Below, piece by piece: positions 39,033 through 48,686 of a stretch of 64,000 bases of DNA (the stretch's first letter is position 1; every line of letters begins with the position of its first letter). The notes beneath the pieces are model-generated. The model worked only from the letters and a program-made list of their open reading frames with translations. It did not search any database and had not been told where the DNA came from. Origin of the DNA: Mergibacter septicus (GTDB lineage Bacteria; Pseudomonadota; Gammaproteobacteria; Enterobacterales; Pasteurellaceae); assembly GCF_003265225.1 (NCBI RefSeq), contig NZ_CP022013.1, forward strand, positions 1,823,504 through 1,887,503, given 5' to 3'. A program made the position numbers and the translations under genes.

Positions 39033-40010
39033 CTATGAAAGAGGAGGAGTTGTCTTATCAATGGTTCTTAATGATACTTCGCCACTATGAAAGGTTAAAA
39101 TCTCTGACGGTGTTTTTATACATAGCTGTCCTTGTATATTTACCCCAATATTTTTTCCTGTAATAGTTTGATTTTCTTGGATAATTTTTACAGGCAAACC
39201 AAAATAGGCATCATAGTCTTGCCATTGAGTAATAAAAGGTGAAAAGCCAGATTGAGTAAATTGGCTTAAAGTTTGATTAAGATGTTGAATGATTGTAGCA
39301 AGTATTTTGGTGCGATCTTGTGCAAGTGGTTTTAAGGCGGTTAATTGGGTTATTGCTTGATTGATTTGCTGTTGTTGATCGGTTGGTAAGGCGACATTTA
39401 TTCCCAAACCAATAACTAAGTCGTAAAAATCAGGTTTTTTGGCTGACATTTCTAGCAAAATACCACCTAATTTAGCTGTTTTGTGTGTTGTTTTATCAAA
39501 AACAATCAGGTCGTTTGGCCATTTTAATTGTGGTTGATGATAGCCTAACTGCCGTAATGCTTTGATTACCGCTATACTCACCACGAGGCTTAATCCTTCT
39601 AAAGAAAGTGTTTTGGCAAATTGTTGATAGTAGCTTAGGATAATTTGCCCCGCAAAAGGAGATTGCCAAACTCGATTCCGTCTCCCTCGACCTGCAGTTT
39701 GTGTTTCAGCAATACATACACTTCCAGTTGTTAATCTGTCTAAATTATCTAATATATATTGATTGGTTGAGTTAACAACTGATTGATAAATAATAGGATT
39801 TTCTGGAATTTGTTGTTGTAATTGAATGGGATCAATTAATGGTGTTAAAGGTGATAAATACCACTCATTTCCTTGTTGTTGCACTGGTATCCCTTGGTTG
39901 ATAAATAGTTGTAATTGCTGCAGGATTTGTTGCTGTGAACATTTTAATTGTTGGCTTAATGCGATTAAACTTAACGGTTGAGTGGTAAGAGTATGAAGGA
40001 GATCTCGCAT
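39033..40010 (-). CDS. birA: Biotin--protein ligase / biotin operon repressor BirA
   Basis: BirA attaches biotin to the acetyl-CoA carboxylase carrier protein and, in bifunctional forms, represses bio genes. The 325-residue product keeps an N-terminal winged-helix domain (about 1-60: SLIALSQQLKCSQQQILQQLQ), so it is the bifunctional class. The ligase domain has TAGRGRRNRVWQSP (biotinyl-AMP binding), KWPNDL and GILLEM; the C-terminal SH3-like domain follows. Start ATG 40010. Divergent from ratA. Confidence 0.95.
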   Translation of the reverse strand: MRDLLHTLTTQPLSLIALSQQLKCSQQQILQQLQLFINQGIPVQQQGNEWYLSPLTPLIDPIQLQQQIPENPIIYQSVVNSTNQYILDNLDRLTTGSVCIAETQTAGRGRRNRVWQSPFAGQIILSYYQQFAKTLSLEGLSLVVSIAVIKALRQLGYHQPQLKWPNDLIVFDKTTHKTAKLGGILLEMSAKKPDFYDLVIGLGINVALPTDQQQQINQAITQLTALKPLAQDRTKILATIIQHLNQTLSQFTQSGFSPFITQWQDYDAYFGLPVKIIQENQTITGKNIGVNIQGQLCIKTPSEILTFHSGEVSLRTIDKTTPPLS

Positions 40011-40095
40011 AATTTTTTAATCATCTTGTTTTACTGGATTTAAACCTAGACCGAATAGCGTATAATGCCATACTTTAAACAATGATGGGAGAATT

Positions 40096-40530
40096 ATGCC
40101 AATAATTAATCAGACGGCATTAGTAGCTTATAGTGCTGAACAGATGTATCAGTTAGTTAATGATTATCAGCGTTACCCTGAATTTTTACCCGGTTGTGTA
40201 GCAAGTCGGACGATTGATCAAGGTGAATATTCACTGACTGCAGAGTTAACTATTAGCAAAGCGGGAATTAGTCAGTCGTTTTCGACTCATAATACCATAC
40301 AGCCTAATCGTGAAATTATCATGAAGTTGTTGGAAGGTCCTTTTAGATATTTACAAGGTAGATGGTTGTTTGAACCTTTTGATGAACAGAGTTGTCAGAT
40401 TAGTTTGTATTTAGAATTTGAGTTTTCTAACCCATTGATGAGTATGTTATTTAGTCCTATTTTTCAACAGCTTACTTCACAAATGATTGAGGCATTTAAA
40501 TTGCGAGCAAAAGAGGTTTATGCTTTATGA
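40096..40530 (+). CDS. ratA: RatA family START-domain protein (ubiquinone-binding / ribosome association toxin family)
   Basis: A 144-residue SRPBCC/START-domain protein. In E. coli RatA was described as inhibiting 70S assembly, while its Coq10-like fold suggests ubiquinone chaperoning; which applies here is undecided. Typical segments are YQLVNDYQRYPEFLPGC and the C-terminal LTSQMIEAFKLRAKEVY. It overlaps ratB by four bases (ATGA), as in the E. coli yfjG-yfjF pair. Confidence 0.9.
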   Translation: MPIINQTALVAYSAEQMYQLVNDYQRYPEFLPGCVASRTIDQGEYSLTAELTISKAGISQSFSTHNTIQPNREIIMKLLEGPFRYLQGRWLFEPFDEQSCQISLYLEFEFSNPLMSMLFSPIFQQLTSQMIEAFKLRAKEVYAL

Positions 40531-40868
40531 GCGAACAGCTTGAAATTACAGTAGAAGTTGCTTATGCCTTGGCTGAACGGTATTTTTTAAAGAAAATAAA
40601 GGTAAAATCTGGTTGTAATATTCAATCGGTTATTTTGCAATCAGGTGTGTTATCACAATTTAAAGAAATTGATTTGCGTGAGAATAAAGTTGGGATTTTC
40701 AGTCGCCCAGCAAAATTAACGGATCTAGCACAAGATGGTGATCGAATAGAAATTTATCGCCCATTACTGGCTGATCCAAAAGAGATCAGACGTAAACGTG
40801 CAGAACAACAACGAGAACAAGAACGTATCGCAAAGCAAGCAAATAAGGTAAAAAATCATCACCAATAA
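40527..40868 (+). CDS. ratB: RnfH family ubiquitin-like protein RatB
   Basis: A 113-residue beta-grasp protein of the RnfH/UPF0125 family. Visible are the hydrophobic N-terminal strand EITVEVAYAL, GVFSRP-like GIFSRPAKL, and GDRIEIYRPLLADPKEIRRKRAEQ with a basic C-terminal tail. Starts inside the ratA stop (ATGA overlap), so translation is coupled. Role unknown; called the RatA partner by context only. Confidence 0.9.
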   Translation: MSEQLEITVEVAYALAERYFLKKIKVKSGCNIQSVILQSGVLSQFKEIDLRENKVGIFSRPAKLTDLAQDGDRIEIYRPLLADPKEIRRKRAEQQREQERIAKQANKVKNHHQ

Positions 40869-40917
40869 GAATGATGATAAATTGACGCCAACCCATTTTT
40901 TAACTTAAGGAAAAATA

Positions 40918-42114
40918 ATGATGAATATTCCTTTTTGTTTACCTAAAAATATAACTGCAGAGCAGTTTCTAAGTGAATATTGGCAGAAAAAGCCACTCTT
41001 TATCCCAAATGGTTTACCACAAATAGTGGGAATGTTTACACCTGAGGATATTATTGAATTAGCACAGCAAGATGAAGTTACAGCACGTTTAATTACAACT
41101 AAAGAAGATAGCGATGGCGAAAACTGGCAATTAAAAACCAGTCCATTAACGACGACAGATTTTCAAAATCTTCCTGAAAAATGGTCGGTATTAGTCCAAA
41201 ATCTCGAGCAATGGTCACCAGAGTTAGGGCAGTTGTGGAAAGCATTTGGTTTTATTCCACAGTGGCAACGTGATGATATTATGGTTTCTTTTGCGCCTAA
41301 AAATGGTTCAGTTGGTAAACATTATGATGAATATGATGTTTTTTTAGTCCAAGGTTATGGGCATCGCCGTTGGCAATTAGGTAAATGGTGTGATCCTAGT
41401 ACAGAATTTAAACCTAACCAGCCGATACGAATCTTTGATGAGATGGGAGAATTAATCTTTGATCAGGTGATGCAACCCGGTGATGTTTTATATGTTCCAT
41501 CACGTTTATCACACTATGGCGTAGCACAAGATGATTGTTTAACTTTTTCATTTGGTTTGCGTTATCCAAATGCTGCAGACTTACTTGAGAATCTTTGTAA
41601 AGCAATTGAACAATACAGTGATCAAGGGACAAGTTTACAGCTTCCATTTCGGCTTCCTGTGGTAAAGCAAGCGAATGCTGTATTAGAAAATACTAGTGTT
41701 CAACAGTTGAAACAACAACTTATCTCAATATTACAGAGTGATAATCCACACATTGATCAATTATTTCAACATGCGGTGGCAACCGCAGTGAGTTGCCGCC
41801 GTTATCCATTATTAGCGACAGATGAAGGGTATTATCCAGAAGAAATCAGCGAAGCGTTACAGTCTGGAGGATCTTTGATGCAAGATAGTAATTGTAAAAT
41901 TATTTATACTGCAATCCCAGAACGGATTTATATTAATGGTGAATGGATTGATGAGTTGACAGAGATAGAGCGTTCACTTTTGATTGAGATTGCTAATGGT
42001 GGTGTGATTGATTGGGCAAAAGTAGAACAGTTGACAACAGATCCACAGAGTTTGTCTCTATTACTTGATAGTATCTGTGATTGGTTGGATAACGGTTGGT
42101 TACTGTTAGTGTAA
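40918..42114 (+). CDS. roxA: 50S ribosomal protein L16 3-hydroxylase RoxA (YcfD)
   Basis: A 398-residue JmjC-type Fe(II)/2-oxoglutarate oxygenase that hydroxylates an arginine of ribosomal protein uL16. The metal-binding HxD is in GKHYDEYDVF and the second His in SRLSHYGVAQ. The N-terminal FLSEYWQKKPLFIPN and the C-terminal winged-helix region match YcfD, and the length is as expected. Lies 49 bases after ratB. Confidence 0.94.
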   Translation: MMNIPFCLPKNITAEQFLSEYWQKKPLFIPNGLPQIVGMFTPEDIIELAQQDEVTARLITTKEDSDGENWQLKTSPLTTTDFQNLPEKWSVLVQNLEQWSPELGQLWKAFGFIPQWQRDDIMVSFAPKNGSVGKHYDEYDVFLVQGYGHRRWQLGKWCDPSTEFKPNQPIRIFDEMGELIFDQVMQPGDVLYVPSRLSHYGVAQDDCLTFSFGLRYPNAADLLENLCKAIEQYSDQGTSLQLPFRLPVVKQANAVLENTSVQQLKQQLISILQSDNPHIDQLFQHAVATAVSCRRYPLLATDEGYYPEEISEALQSGGSLMQDSNCKIIYTAIPERIYINGEWIDELTEIERSLLIEIANGGVIDWAKVEQLTTDPQSLSLLLDSICDWLDNGWLLLV

Positions 42115-42157
42115 AAAATCAATATTAACTTTGTTAATAAAATAACTTGAACAGTTT

Positions 42158-43648
42158 ATGCAAAATCCTGCTATTTATTCGGTTAGCCAGTTAAATCAAA
42201 GTGTGAAAATTTTGTTAGAGCAAAACTTTCAACAAGTATGGCTGAGTGGAGAGATTTCAAATTTTAGCCAACCCATTTCTGGACATTGGTATTTGACGTT
42301 AAAAGATCAGAACGCTCAGGTTCGTTGTGCAATGTTTCGTGGACGGAATTTACAGGTAAAATTTAAACCACAAAATGGTATGCAGGTGTTGGTACGAGCA
42401 AATATTAGTTTGTATGAACCGAGAGGGGATTATCAAATTATTATTGATAGTATGCAGCTTGCTGGTGATGGTTTGTTACAGCAAGAATTTGAACGTTTGA
42501 AAATGCAACTTTCTGCGGAAGGACTTTTTGCACAACAAGCAAAACAGCCGTTGCCTTCATTTTGTAAAAGGGTGGGTATTATTACTTCTAAAAGTGGTGC
42601 GGCGTTGCAAGATATTTTACAAATCTTACAACGGCGAGATCCAAGTTTAGAGGTAATTATTTATCCGAGTATGGTACAGGGGAAAGCGGCAACAGCTGAA
42701 TTGATCCAAATGGTCGAAATAGCGAATTTACGTCAAGAATGCGATGTTCTAATTATTGGTCGAGGTGGTGGATCGTTAGAAGATCTTTGGTGTTTTAACC
42801 AAGAAAGTTTAGCCAGAGCGATATTTGCTTCTAAAATACCAGTGATTAGTGCAGTTGGGCATGAAACGGATATTACTATTTGTGATTTTGTGGCTGATAT
42901 TCGAGCACCAACACCTTCGGCAGCAGCTGAATTGGTGAGTCGAGATCAACAAGAGTTATTGCAACAATTATTTTATCAACAACAACGTTTAGAACGTGCT
43001 TTTGATTATTTATTTAGCCGTAAACAACAAAATTTAGCTCAGTTATCTTTACGTTTGAAAAATCAACATCCGAAGACACGATTAGGTTTTTTACAGCAAC
43101 AGTTGCACCAATTACACTTGCGATTACCGCAGGTAATGAAAATGAATTTAGCAAGGTATAAGCAACAACAAGAACAGCTTAATTTCAGGTTAAAGAGGCG
43201 TGATCCTTTAATAACTATTCAGTTGAAACAAGAAAAGGTCACGCAATTACATCAGCGGTTACTACGCAGTATGCAGGTAAATTTATCGACATCTTCGGTA
43301 ACGTTTGGCAATTTATCACAACGTTTGATACGGTATTCTCCGTTACCATTGATTGATCAGGCAAAAAATAATCTTTTATATCAGCAACAACGTTTACGCT
43401 TTAGTATTCAACAACAACTCAAGCAGCGACAGTATCAATTTGGAGCATTATGCGATAAGTTGGATAATTTAAGTCCTTTACGTGTTTTAGCTCGTGGATA
43501 TAGCATTACGCAAACACAGCAGAAACAATCAATTTTATCTACCACGCAAGTTATGGTAGGCGATAAAATTTTTACACGTGTCAATAATGGTCAGATTGAA
43601 AGTCAGGTGGTAGCACTCTATCCTGAAGATCAGGCTAGTAATAGATAA
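42158..43648 (+). CDS. xseA: Exodeoxyribonuclease VII large subunit
   Basis: XseA with XseB degrades single-stranded DNA to oligonucleotides. The 496-residue protein has an N-terminal OB-fold ([24 protein letters not shown], here split for description), then the catalytic domain with [28 protein letters not shown] and [27 protein letters not shown], and a Gln-rich coiled-coil region to about residue 430. The C-terminus retains the LARGYSIT block. No xseB is nearby. Confidence 0.96.
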   Translation: MQNPAIYSVSQLNQSVKILLEQNFQQVWLSGEISNFSQPISGHWYLTLKDQNAQVRCAMFRGRNLQVKFKPQNGMQVLVRANISLYEPRGDYQIIIDSMQLAGDGLLQQEFERLKMQLSAEGLFAQQAKQPLPSFCKRVGIITSKSGAALQDILQILQRRDPSLEVIIYPSMVQGKAATAELIQMVEIANLRQECDVLIIGRGGGSLEDLWCFNQESLARAIFASKIPVISAVGHETDITICDFVADIRAPTPSAAAELVSRDQQELLQQLFYQQQRLERAFDYLFSRKQQNLAQLSLRLKNQHPKTRLGFLQQQLHQLHLRLPQVMKMNLARYKQQQEQLNFRLKRRDPLITIQLKQEKVTQLHQRLLRSMQVNLSTSSVTFGNLSQRLIRYSPLPLIDQAKNNLLYQQQRLRFSIQQQLKQRQYQFGALCDKLDNLSPLRVLARGYSITQTQQKQSILSTTQVMVGDKIFTRVNNGQIESQVVALYPEDQASNR

Positions 43649-43677
43649 GTAACACTTTGTAAGCATAGGATTATTGA

Positions 43678-45036
43678 ATGGAAAAGACAACTCAACATAC
43701 CACTGCATTATTAAAAGAGCAGGAACAAAAAATTCGTCAAGCGGCAGCTTATGCACTTGAATTGGCAGAGAAAGCAGGTGCTAGTGCAGAAGTAGGGGTA
43801 ACTAAGGCGACAGGTTTAAGTGTATCAACACGTTTTCAAGAGATAGAAAATTTAGAATTTCATAATGATGGTGCTTTAGGTATTTCAGTTTATGTAGGAA
43901 AACAGAAAGGTAATTCTTCTACTTCCGATCTTACTCCTGAAGCGATTAGACGCTCGGTTGAAGCAGCATTAACCATCGCACGCTATACCTCTGCCGATGA
44001 GTGTGCAGGATTAGCACCCGAAGAACTAATGGAGTTTAATCCCCCTGATCTAGAGTTATACCACCCAGCAGATATTAGTGTGGAACAAGCGGTTGAGCTG
44101 GCAAAAGAAGCAGAACAAGCGGCATTAAACTATGATCCTAAAATTATGAATAGTGAAGGTGGCGCTTTTAATGAAGTAAGAGGAATTCGAGTATATGGTA
44201 ATACATATGGTGTATTAAATAGTTATTTATCTTCTCGTTATTCTATTTCGTGTGGTGTGATTGCGAGTGAAAATGGTCATTTAGAACGTGAATATGATTA
44301 CAATGTTTCTCGCTATTTTGATCGTTTAGTATCACCAGCTGAAATTGGTCGCCGTAGTGCAGAAAAAGCAATTAAACGTTTAAATCCACAAAAATTAACA
44401 ACCAGAGAATCAGCCGTTATTTTTCTTAACGATGTTGCAACAGGCTTATTTTCTCATCTAGCAGGGGCTATTAGTGGTGGTGCTTTGTATCGTAAGTCAT
44501 CGTTTTTATTAAACCACTTAGGGAAAAAAATCTTACCTGAATGGTGCGATATTATTGAAAAACCACGTTTACTTGGCGGATTGGCTTCAACTGCTTTTGA
44601 TAGTGAAGGGGTTCGTACTCAGGATAAGCAGATTATTCAAGATGGTTTTCTGCAAAGTTATTTATTAACCGCATATAGTGCAAGAAAGTTACAAATGCAA
44701 TCTACAGGTAATGCTGGTGGGGTATATAACTGGCAGATCAGAGCAAATCGTCAGGGTGGGTTAGAGGCACTATTAAAAGAAATGGATCGTGGTTTATTAG
44801 TTACTGAATTAATGGGGCAAGGCGTTAACTTAGTTACAGGGGATTATTCACGTGGTGCTGCTGGTTTTTGGGTAGAAAATGGGCAAATTCAGTATCCTGT
44901 TTCTGAAATTACCATTGCTGGCAATGTAAAACAGATGTTTGAACAGATCGTTGCAATTAGTGATGATACAGAACTAGAGTCTAGTTTTATGACTGGTTCA
45001 GTATTATTAGCACAGATGAAAATTTCAGGTAATTAG
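43678..45036 (+). CDS. pmbA: Metalloprotease-family protein PmbA (TldE)
   Basis: A 452-residue TldE/PmbA subunit which with TldD forms a protease involved in microcin B17 maturation and CcdA turnover in E. coli. PmbA lacks the zinc ligands held by TldD. Recognisable segments are RFQEIENLEFHNDGALGISVYVG, SREGAAGFWVENG-like SRGAAGFWVENGQI, and GNAGGVYNW. It follows xseA by 29 bases. The sRNA locus described below begins just downstream. Confidence 0.95.
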   Translation: MEKTTQHTTALLKEQEQKIRQAAAYALELAEKAGASAEVGVTKATGLSVSTRFQEIENLEFHNDGALGISVYVGKQKGNSSTSDLTPEAIRRSVEAALTIARYTSADECAGLAPEELMEFNPPDLELYHPADISVEQAVELAKEAEQAALNYDPKIMNSEGGAFNEVRGIRVYGNTYGVLNSYLSSRYSISCGVIASENGHLEREYDYNVSRYFDRLVSPAEIGRRSAEKAIKRLNPQKLTTRESAVIFLNDVATGLFSHLAGAISGGALYRKSSFLLNHLGKKILPEWCDIIEKPRLLGGLASTAFDSEGVRTQDKQIIQDGFLQSYLLTAYSARKLQMQSTGNAGGVYNWQIRANRQGGLEALLKEMDRGLLVTELMGQGVNLVTGDYSRGAAGFWVENGQIQYPVSEITIAGNVKQMFEQIVAISDDTELESSFMTGSVLLAQMKISGN

Positions 45037-45053
45037 AATAAATCTTAATCCTA

Positions 45054-45072
45054 AATAAGAATAATTCTTATT
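45054..45072. promoter_or_regulatory. Fur-box-like palindrome overlapping an sRNA promoter
   Basis: AATAAGAATAATTCTTATT is a perfect 9-1-9 inverted repeat and agrees with the 19-bp Fur consensus GATAATGATAATCATTATC at 13 positions. It touches the -35 hexamer of the promoter at 45071, the standard place for Fur repression. Confidence 0.7.
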
Positions 45073-45098
45073 GACATTTAAATTTGGGTTGCTATGAT
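45071..45098 (+). promoter_or_regulatory. Strong sigma70 promoter of a small RNA
   Basis: TTGACA (45071-45076, perfect -35) and TATGAT (45093-45098) are separated by 16 bases. The start would be near 45105. No open reading frame with a ribosome-binding site follows before the terminator. Confidence 0.75.
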
Positions 45099-45104
45099 AG
45101 CGAC

Positions 45105-45268
45105 TGTCGGGAACGAGTAACTAAGCAATAGAATGTTTGGGAGAGCATTTTGTTGAATGTAATGGAAATGGATCATTGATCTGCTAGATTACTCATTAAT
45201 CCGGGCAACGTAGAGTAGAAAGTTCGTAAGTCACTGGCGGAAGTTGAAAAACTTCCGCCTTTATTTTT
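45105..45268 (+). ncRNA. Putative Fur-regulated small RNA (RyhB/HrrF-like role)
   Basis: A roughly 165-nt transcription unit is defined by a near-consensus promoter, an overlapping Fur-like palindrome and a terminator with a perfect 9-bp stem (GGCGGAAGT 45236-45244, ACTTCCGCC 45251-45259) plus a T-rich tail. It lies in a 317-base gap between pmbA and menH. By analogy with RyhB in enterobacteria and HrrF in Haemophilus, it would be made when iron is scarce and would reduce expression of iron-using proteins. I cannot tell from sequence alone whether it is HrrF itself. A short peptide cannot be excluded, but none with a good start is apparent. Confidence 0.7.
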
Positions 45269-45353
45269 TTGTTGAATCCATATTTTTAGATAGGTTAAGT
45301 ATTAATTAACTATTACAATGGTAACAATATGGTGTATTCATTGAGAAAAAGTA

Positions 45354-46100
45354 ATGGCACAGCATACATTAATTTTTTTACATGGTTTTCTTGGCGATAA
45401 AAATGATTGGCAGCCAGTGATTGATATTCTTCAAAATCACCCAAATTATCGTGCTATTGCATTAGATTTGCCTTTTCATGGTAAGAATCAAACAGAAAGT
45501 ATTAGGAATTTTGATGAAGCAAGCCATTGGCTAAGCCATCAGATTAAGCATCAGATTAGCCAACCTTATACATTAATTGGTTATTCATTAGGTGGACGGA
45601 TTGCGGCTTATTTTGCTTGCCAACAGCAAATACCAACGACAAATTTACAGCGAGTCGTATTAGAAGGTGCAAATTTAGGTTTGAGAGAATTACAACAGCG
45701 AGAAAGTCGTTGGCAAAGCGATCTTGCGTGGGCAAAACGTTTTCAAACAGAGCCTTTGCTTGATGTTTTGATTGATTGGTATCAACAACCTGTGTTTGCT
45801 TCTTTAACCTTATCGCAAAGAGAAAATGTAATAAAATATCGGCTCAAAAATGACGGAAAGAAACTGAGTGAAATGCTACAAGCGACTTCTTTAGCAAAAC
45901 AGCCTGATTTGAGGGAGCAAGTTAGATTGAATCGTGAAAAATTTTACTATATATGTGGTGAAAAGGATCAGAAATTCCGTACAATGGCAGACTCTTTGGC
46001 ATTATCTCCAGTATTGATTAGTCAAGCTGGGCATAATGCACATCGAGAAAATCCAACAGAATTTACAACTAAATTACTTGAAATTTTAGTTCAAGCATAA
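45354..46100 (+). CDS. menH: 2-succinyl-6-hydroxy-2,4-cyclohexadiene-1-carboxylate synthase MenH-like alpha/beta hydrolase
   Basis: A 248-residue alpha/beta hydrolase. The nucleophile elbow GYSLGGR (Ser), the oxyanion-hole-like FLHGFLGDKNDW and the C-terminal GHNAHRENP (His) match MenH of menaquinone synthesis. No other men gene is in the window, so function rests on sequence; a related hydrolase is possible. It lies 14 bases before glpE, and 85 bases after the sRNA terminator, whose T tract should insulate it. Confidence 0.85.
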   Translation: MAQHTLIFLHGFLGDKNDWQPVIDILQNHPNYRAIALDLPFHGKNQTESIRNFDEASHWLSHQIKHQISQPYTLIGYSLGGRIAAYFACQQQIPTTNLQRVVLEGANLGLRELQQRESRWQSDLAWAKRFQTEPLLDVLIDWYQQPVFASLTLSQRENVIKYRLKNDGKKLSEMLQATSLAKQPDLREQVRLNREKFYYICGEKDQKFRTMADSLALSPVLISQAGHNAHRENPTEFTTKLLEILVQA

Positions 46101-46114
46101 AATATAGGAATAAT

Positions 46115-46453
46115 ATGCAAGAGACATTTACTGAAATTAGCCCAGAACAAGCGTGGCAAATGTTACAAGATCAGCAAGCCGTTTTACTTGATATTCGAGA
46201 TTTGCCAAGTTTTAATTTAAAACATCCTGTTGGGGCATTTCATCTTACCAATGAGACGTTTAATACTTTTAGTCAGCAATATGATTTTGAATTTCCGCTT
46301 ATTGTTAGTTGTTATCATGGTAAAAGTAGTCGTAACGTTGCTCAATATTTAGTCGAGCAAGGTTATGATCAAGTGTATAGTTTAACGGGTGGTTTTGAAG
46401 CTTGGTTAAAAGCACAACTACCGATAGAAAGCCATTCCTCTGAAAGTAATTAA
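46115..46453 (+). CDS. glpE: Thiosulfate sulfurtransferase GlpE (single-domain rhodanese)
   Basis: A 112-residue single-domain rhodanese that transfers sulfane sulfur from thiosulfate to cyanide or thioredoxin. The active-site loop CYHGKSS and the LLDIRD segment match E. coli GlpE (CYHGNSS). Cytoplasmic. It is between menH and prlC in a likely three-gene transcript, not next to glp genes. Confidence 0.92.
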   Translation: MQETFTEISPEQAWQMLQDQQAVLLDIRDLPSFNLKHPVGAFHLTNETFNTFSQQYDFEFPLIVSCYHGKSSRNVAQYLVEQGYDQVYSLTGGFEAWLKAQLPIESHSSESN

Positions 46454-46480
46454 TTATTGATAAGGTTATAAGGAATTTTT

Positions 46481-48532
46481 ATGTCGAATCCATTATTACA
46501 ATTTGATACTTTACCTCAATTTTCAAAGATAGAGCCACAGCATATTCAGCCAGCAATCCAACAATTAATTGAAGAGTGTCGAAATACCACCGAGCAATTA
46601 TTACAACAACCCCAATTTACTTGGGATAACTTTTGTCGTCCGTTTGCTGAAGTGAATGATAAATTAGCACGAGCTTGGTCACCAGTAGGGCATTTAAACG
46701 CAGTAAAAAATAGCCCTGAATTAAGAGAAGCTTATCAAGCTTGTTTACCGTTGTTATCTGAATACAGCACTTGGTTAGGGCAACATAAAGGTTTATATCA
46801 AGCGTATTTACAGTTAAAGCAAAGTGATGAATTCGCAACATTATCGTTGGAACAACAAAAAGCGATTGACAATAGTTTACGAGATTTTGAATTATCAGGA
46901 ATCTCTTTACCAGAAGAAAAACAAAAACGCTATGGTGAAATTGTTGCACGTTTATCAGAGTTAAGCTCACAATTTGGTAATAATGTTCTTGATGCCACTA
47001 TGGGGTGGGATAAAGTTATTACAGATGTAAATGAACTAGCAGGGTTACCAGAGAGTGCATTACAAGCGGCGAAAGCGAGTGCTGAAAGTAAAGGTTTAGA
47101 AGGATATCGTTTTACATTAGAAATACCAAGTTATCTGCCTGTAATGACTTATTGTGAGAATCGAGATTTACGTGCAGAAATGTATCAAGCTTATACCACC
47201 AGAGCCTCAGAACAAGGACCGCAAGCGGGGAAATGGGATAATTCAATGGTAATGGAAGAAATTCTTACGTTACGTCATGAATTAGCACATTTGTTAGGTT
47301 TTTCTACTTATGCCGATTTGTCATTAGCTACTAAAATGGCGGAAAGCCCAAAACAAGTATTAGATTTTCTTAACGATTTAGCGTTACGTTCAAAAGAACA
47401 AGCAAAAAGAGAAGTAACAGAATTACAAGATTTTTGTAAAGAACATTATGCGGTTACAGAATTAGCCCCTTGGGATATTACATTTTATAGTGAAAAACAA
47501 AAGCAACATTTGTATTCAATTAATGATGAGGAGTTACGTCCATATTTCCCAGAAAATCAAGTGCTTAATGGATTGTTTGAAGTGCTAAAACGAATCTTTA
47601 ATATCCGTGCAGTAGAACGTTTTGATGTTGATACTTGGCATCAAGATGTACGATTTTTTGACTTAGTGGATCACAATGAAGAAGTAAGAGGAAGCTTCTA
47701 TCTCGATCTCTATGCCCGTGAAAATAAACGTGGTGGTGCTTGGATGGACGATTGCATCGGCAGAAAACGCAAGGCTGATGGTTCATTACAAAAACCTGTT
47801 GCATATTTAACCTGTAATTTTAATAAGCCATTAGGTGACAAACCTGCATTATTTACTCATGATGAAGTGATTACTTTATTCCATGAATTTGGACATGGTA
47901 TTCATCATATGCTGACTTTGATTGAAACAGGTGATGTTGCAGGGATCAATGGTGTGCCGTGGGATGCTGTGGAATTACCAAGTCAATTCTTAGAAAATTG
48001 GTGTTGGGAAAAAGAGGCTTTAGCTTTTATTTCTCGTCATTACCAAACAGGTGAAGCGTTACCAGAGGAAAAATTACAACAACTATTAAAGGCAAAAAAT
48101 TTCCAAGCGGCTATGTTTGTGCTACGCCAACTTGAGTTTGGGTTATTTGATTTTCGTTTGCACTATGAATTTGATCCACAACAAAAAGGGCAAATATTGC
48201 AAGTTCTAAGAGATGTAAAAGCCAATGTTGCAGTATTACAGTCCCCAGATTGGGTGAGAACACCACATAGTTTTAGTCATATTTTTGCTGGTGGTTATGC
48301 TGCAGGATATTATAGTTATCTATGGGCGGAAGTTTTATCTGCTGATGCGTATTCTCGCTTTGAAGAAGAGGGTATTTTTAACCAAGCAACAGGGCAATCT
48401 TTTTTAGATAATATATTAACCCGAGGGGGATCTGAAGAGCCTATGGTATTGTTTAAACGTTTTCGAGGGAGAGAGCCAAAACTTGATGCGTTATTACGTC
48501 ATAAAGGGATTTGTGCTACTGTAAAAAATTAA
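46481..48532 (+). CDS. prlC: Oligopeptidase A
   Basis: An M3-family zinc metallopeptidase that degrades short peptides, including cleaved signal peptides. The 683-residue protein carries HEFGHGIHHML (HEXXH-type zinc site) near residue 470 and a downstream Glu ligand in the WDAVELPSQFLENW segment. DLYARENKRGGAWMDD is also diagnostic. Last gene of menH-glpE-prlC with its own terminator. In E. coli it is a heat-shock gene; I could not identify a sigma 32 promoter here. Confidence 0.97.
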   Translation: MSNPLLQFDTLPQFSKIEPQHIQPAIQQLIEECRNTTEQLLQQPQFTWDNFCRPFAEVNDKLARAWSPVGHLNAVKNSPELREAYQACLPLLSEYSTWLGQHKGLYQAYLQLKQSDEFATLSLEQQKAIDNSLRDFELSGISLPEEKQKRYGEIVARLSELSSQFGNNVLDATMGWDKVITDVNELAGLPESALQAAKASAESKGLEGYRFTLEIPSYLPVMTYCENRDLRAEMYQAYTTRASEQGPQAGKWDNSMVMEEILTLRHELAHLLGFSTYADLSLATKMAESPKQVLDFLNDLALRSKEQAKREVTELQDFCKEHYAVTELAPWDITFYSEKQKQHLYSINDEELRPYFPENQVLNGLFEVLKRIFNIRAVERFDVDTWHQDVRFFDLVDHNEEVRGSFYLDLYARENKRGGAWMDDCIGRKRKADGSLQKPVAYLTCNFNKPLGDKPALFTHDEVITLFHEFGHGIHHMLTLIETGDVAGINGVPWDAVELPSQFLENWCWEKEALAFISRHYQTGEALPEEKLQQLLKAKNFQAAMFVLRQLEFGLFDFRLHYEFDPQQKGQILQVLRDVKANVAVLQSPDWVRTPHSFSHIFAGGYAAGYYSYLWAEVLSADAYSRFEEEGIFNQATGQSFLDNILTRGGSEEPMVLFKRFRGREPKLDALLRHKGICATVKN

Positions 48533-48562
48533 AAGGCAATTTTTAGTCTGATAATAATTGGG

Positions 48563-48599
48563 ATACGGTGAGTCATTGAATGGCTGACCGTATTTTTTT
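48563..48599 (+). terminator. Terminator of prlC
   Basis: ATACGGT (48563-48569) pairs with ACCGTAT (48587-48593), with further pairing inside (GTCAT/ATGGC wobble), followed by a T7 run. Confidence 0.8.
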
Positions 48600-48630
48600 A
48601 TTTTCTATTGAGTTAGGTTAAAAATAAGAT

Positions 48631-48655
48631 AAAAAAGCGGTCAAGTTATGACCGC
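48631..48655 (-). terminator. Terminator of the HbpA/DppA-like gene
   Basis: Perfect 7-bp stem GCGGTCA (48637-48643) with TGACCGC (48649-48655). On the minus strand it runs into TTTTTTATC. Confidence 0.8.
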
Positions 48656-48686
48656 AATGAGTAGGAGGCTTTATAATTTATTATCA

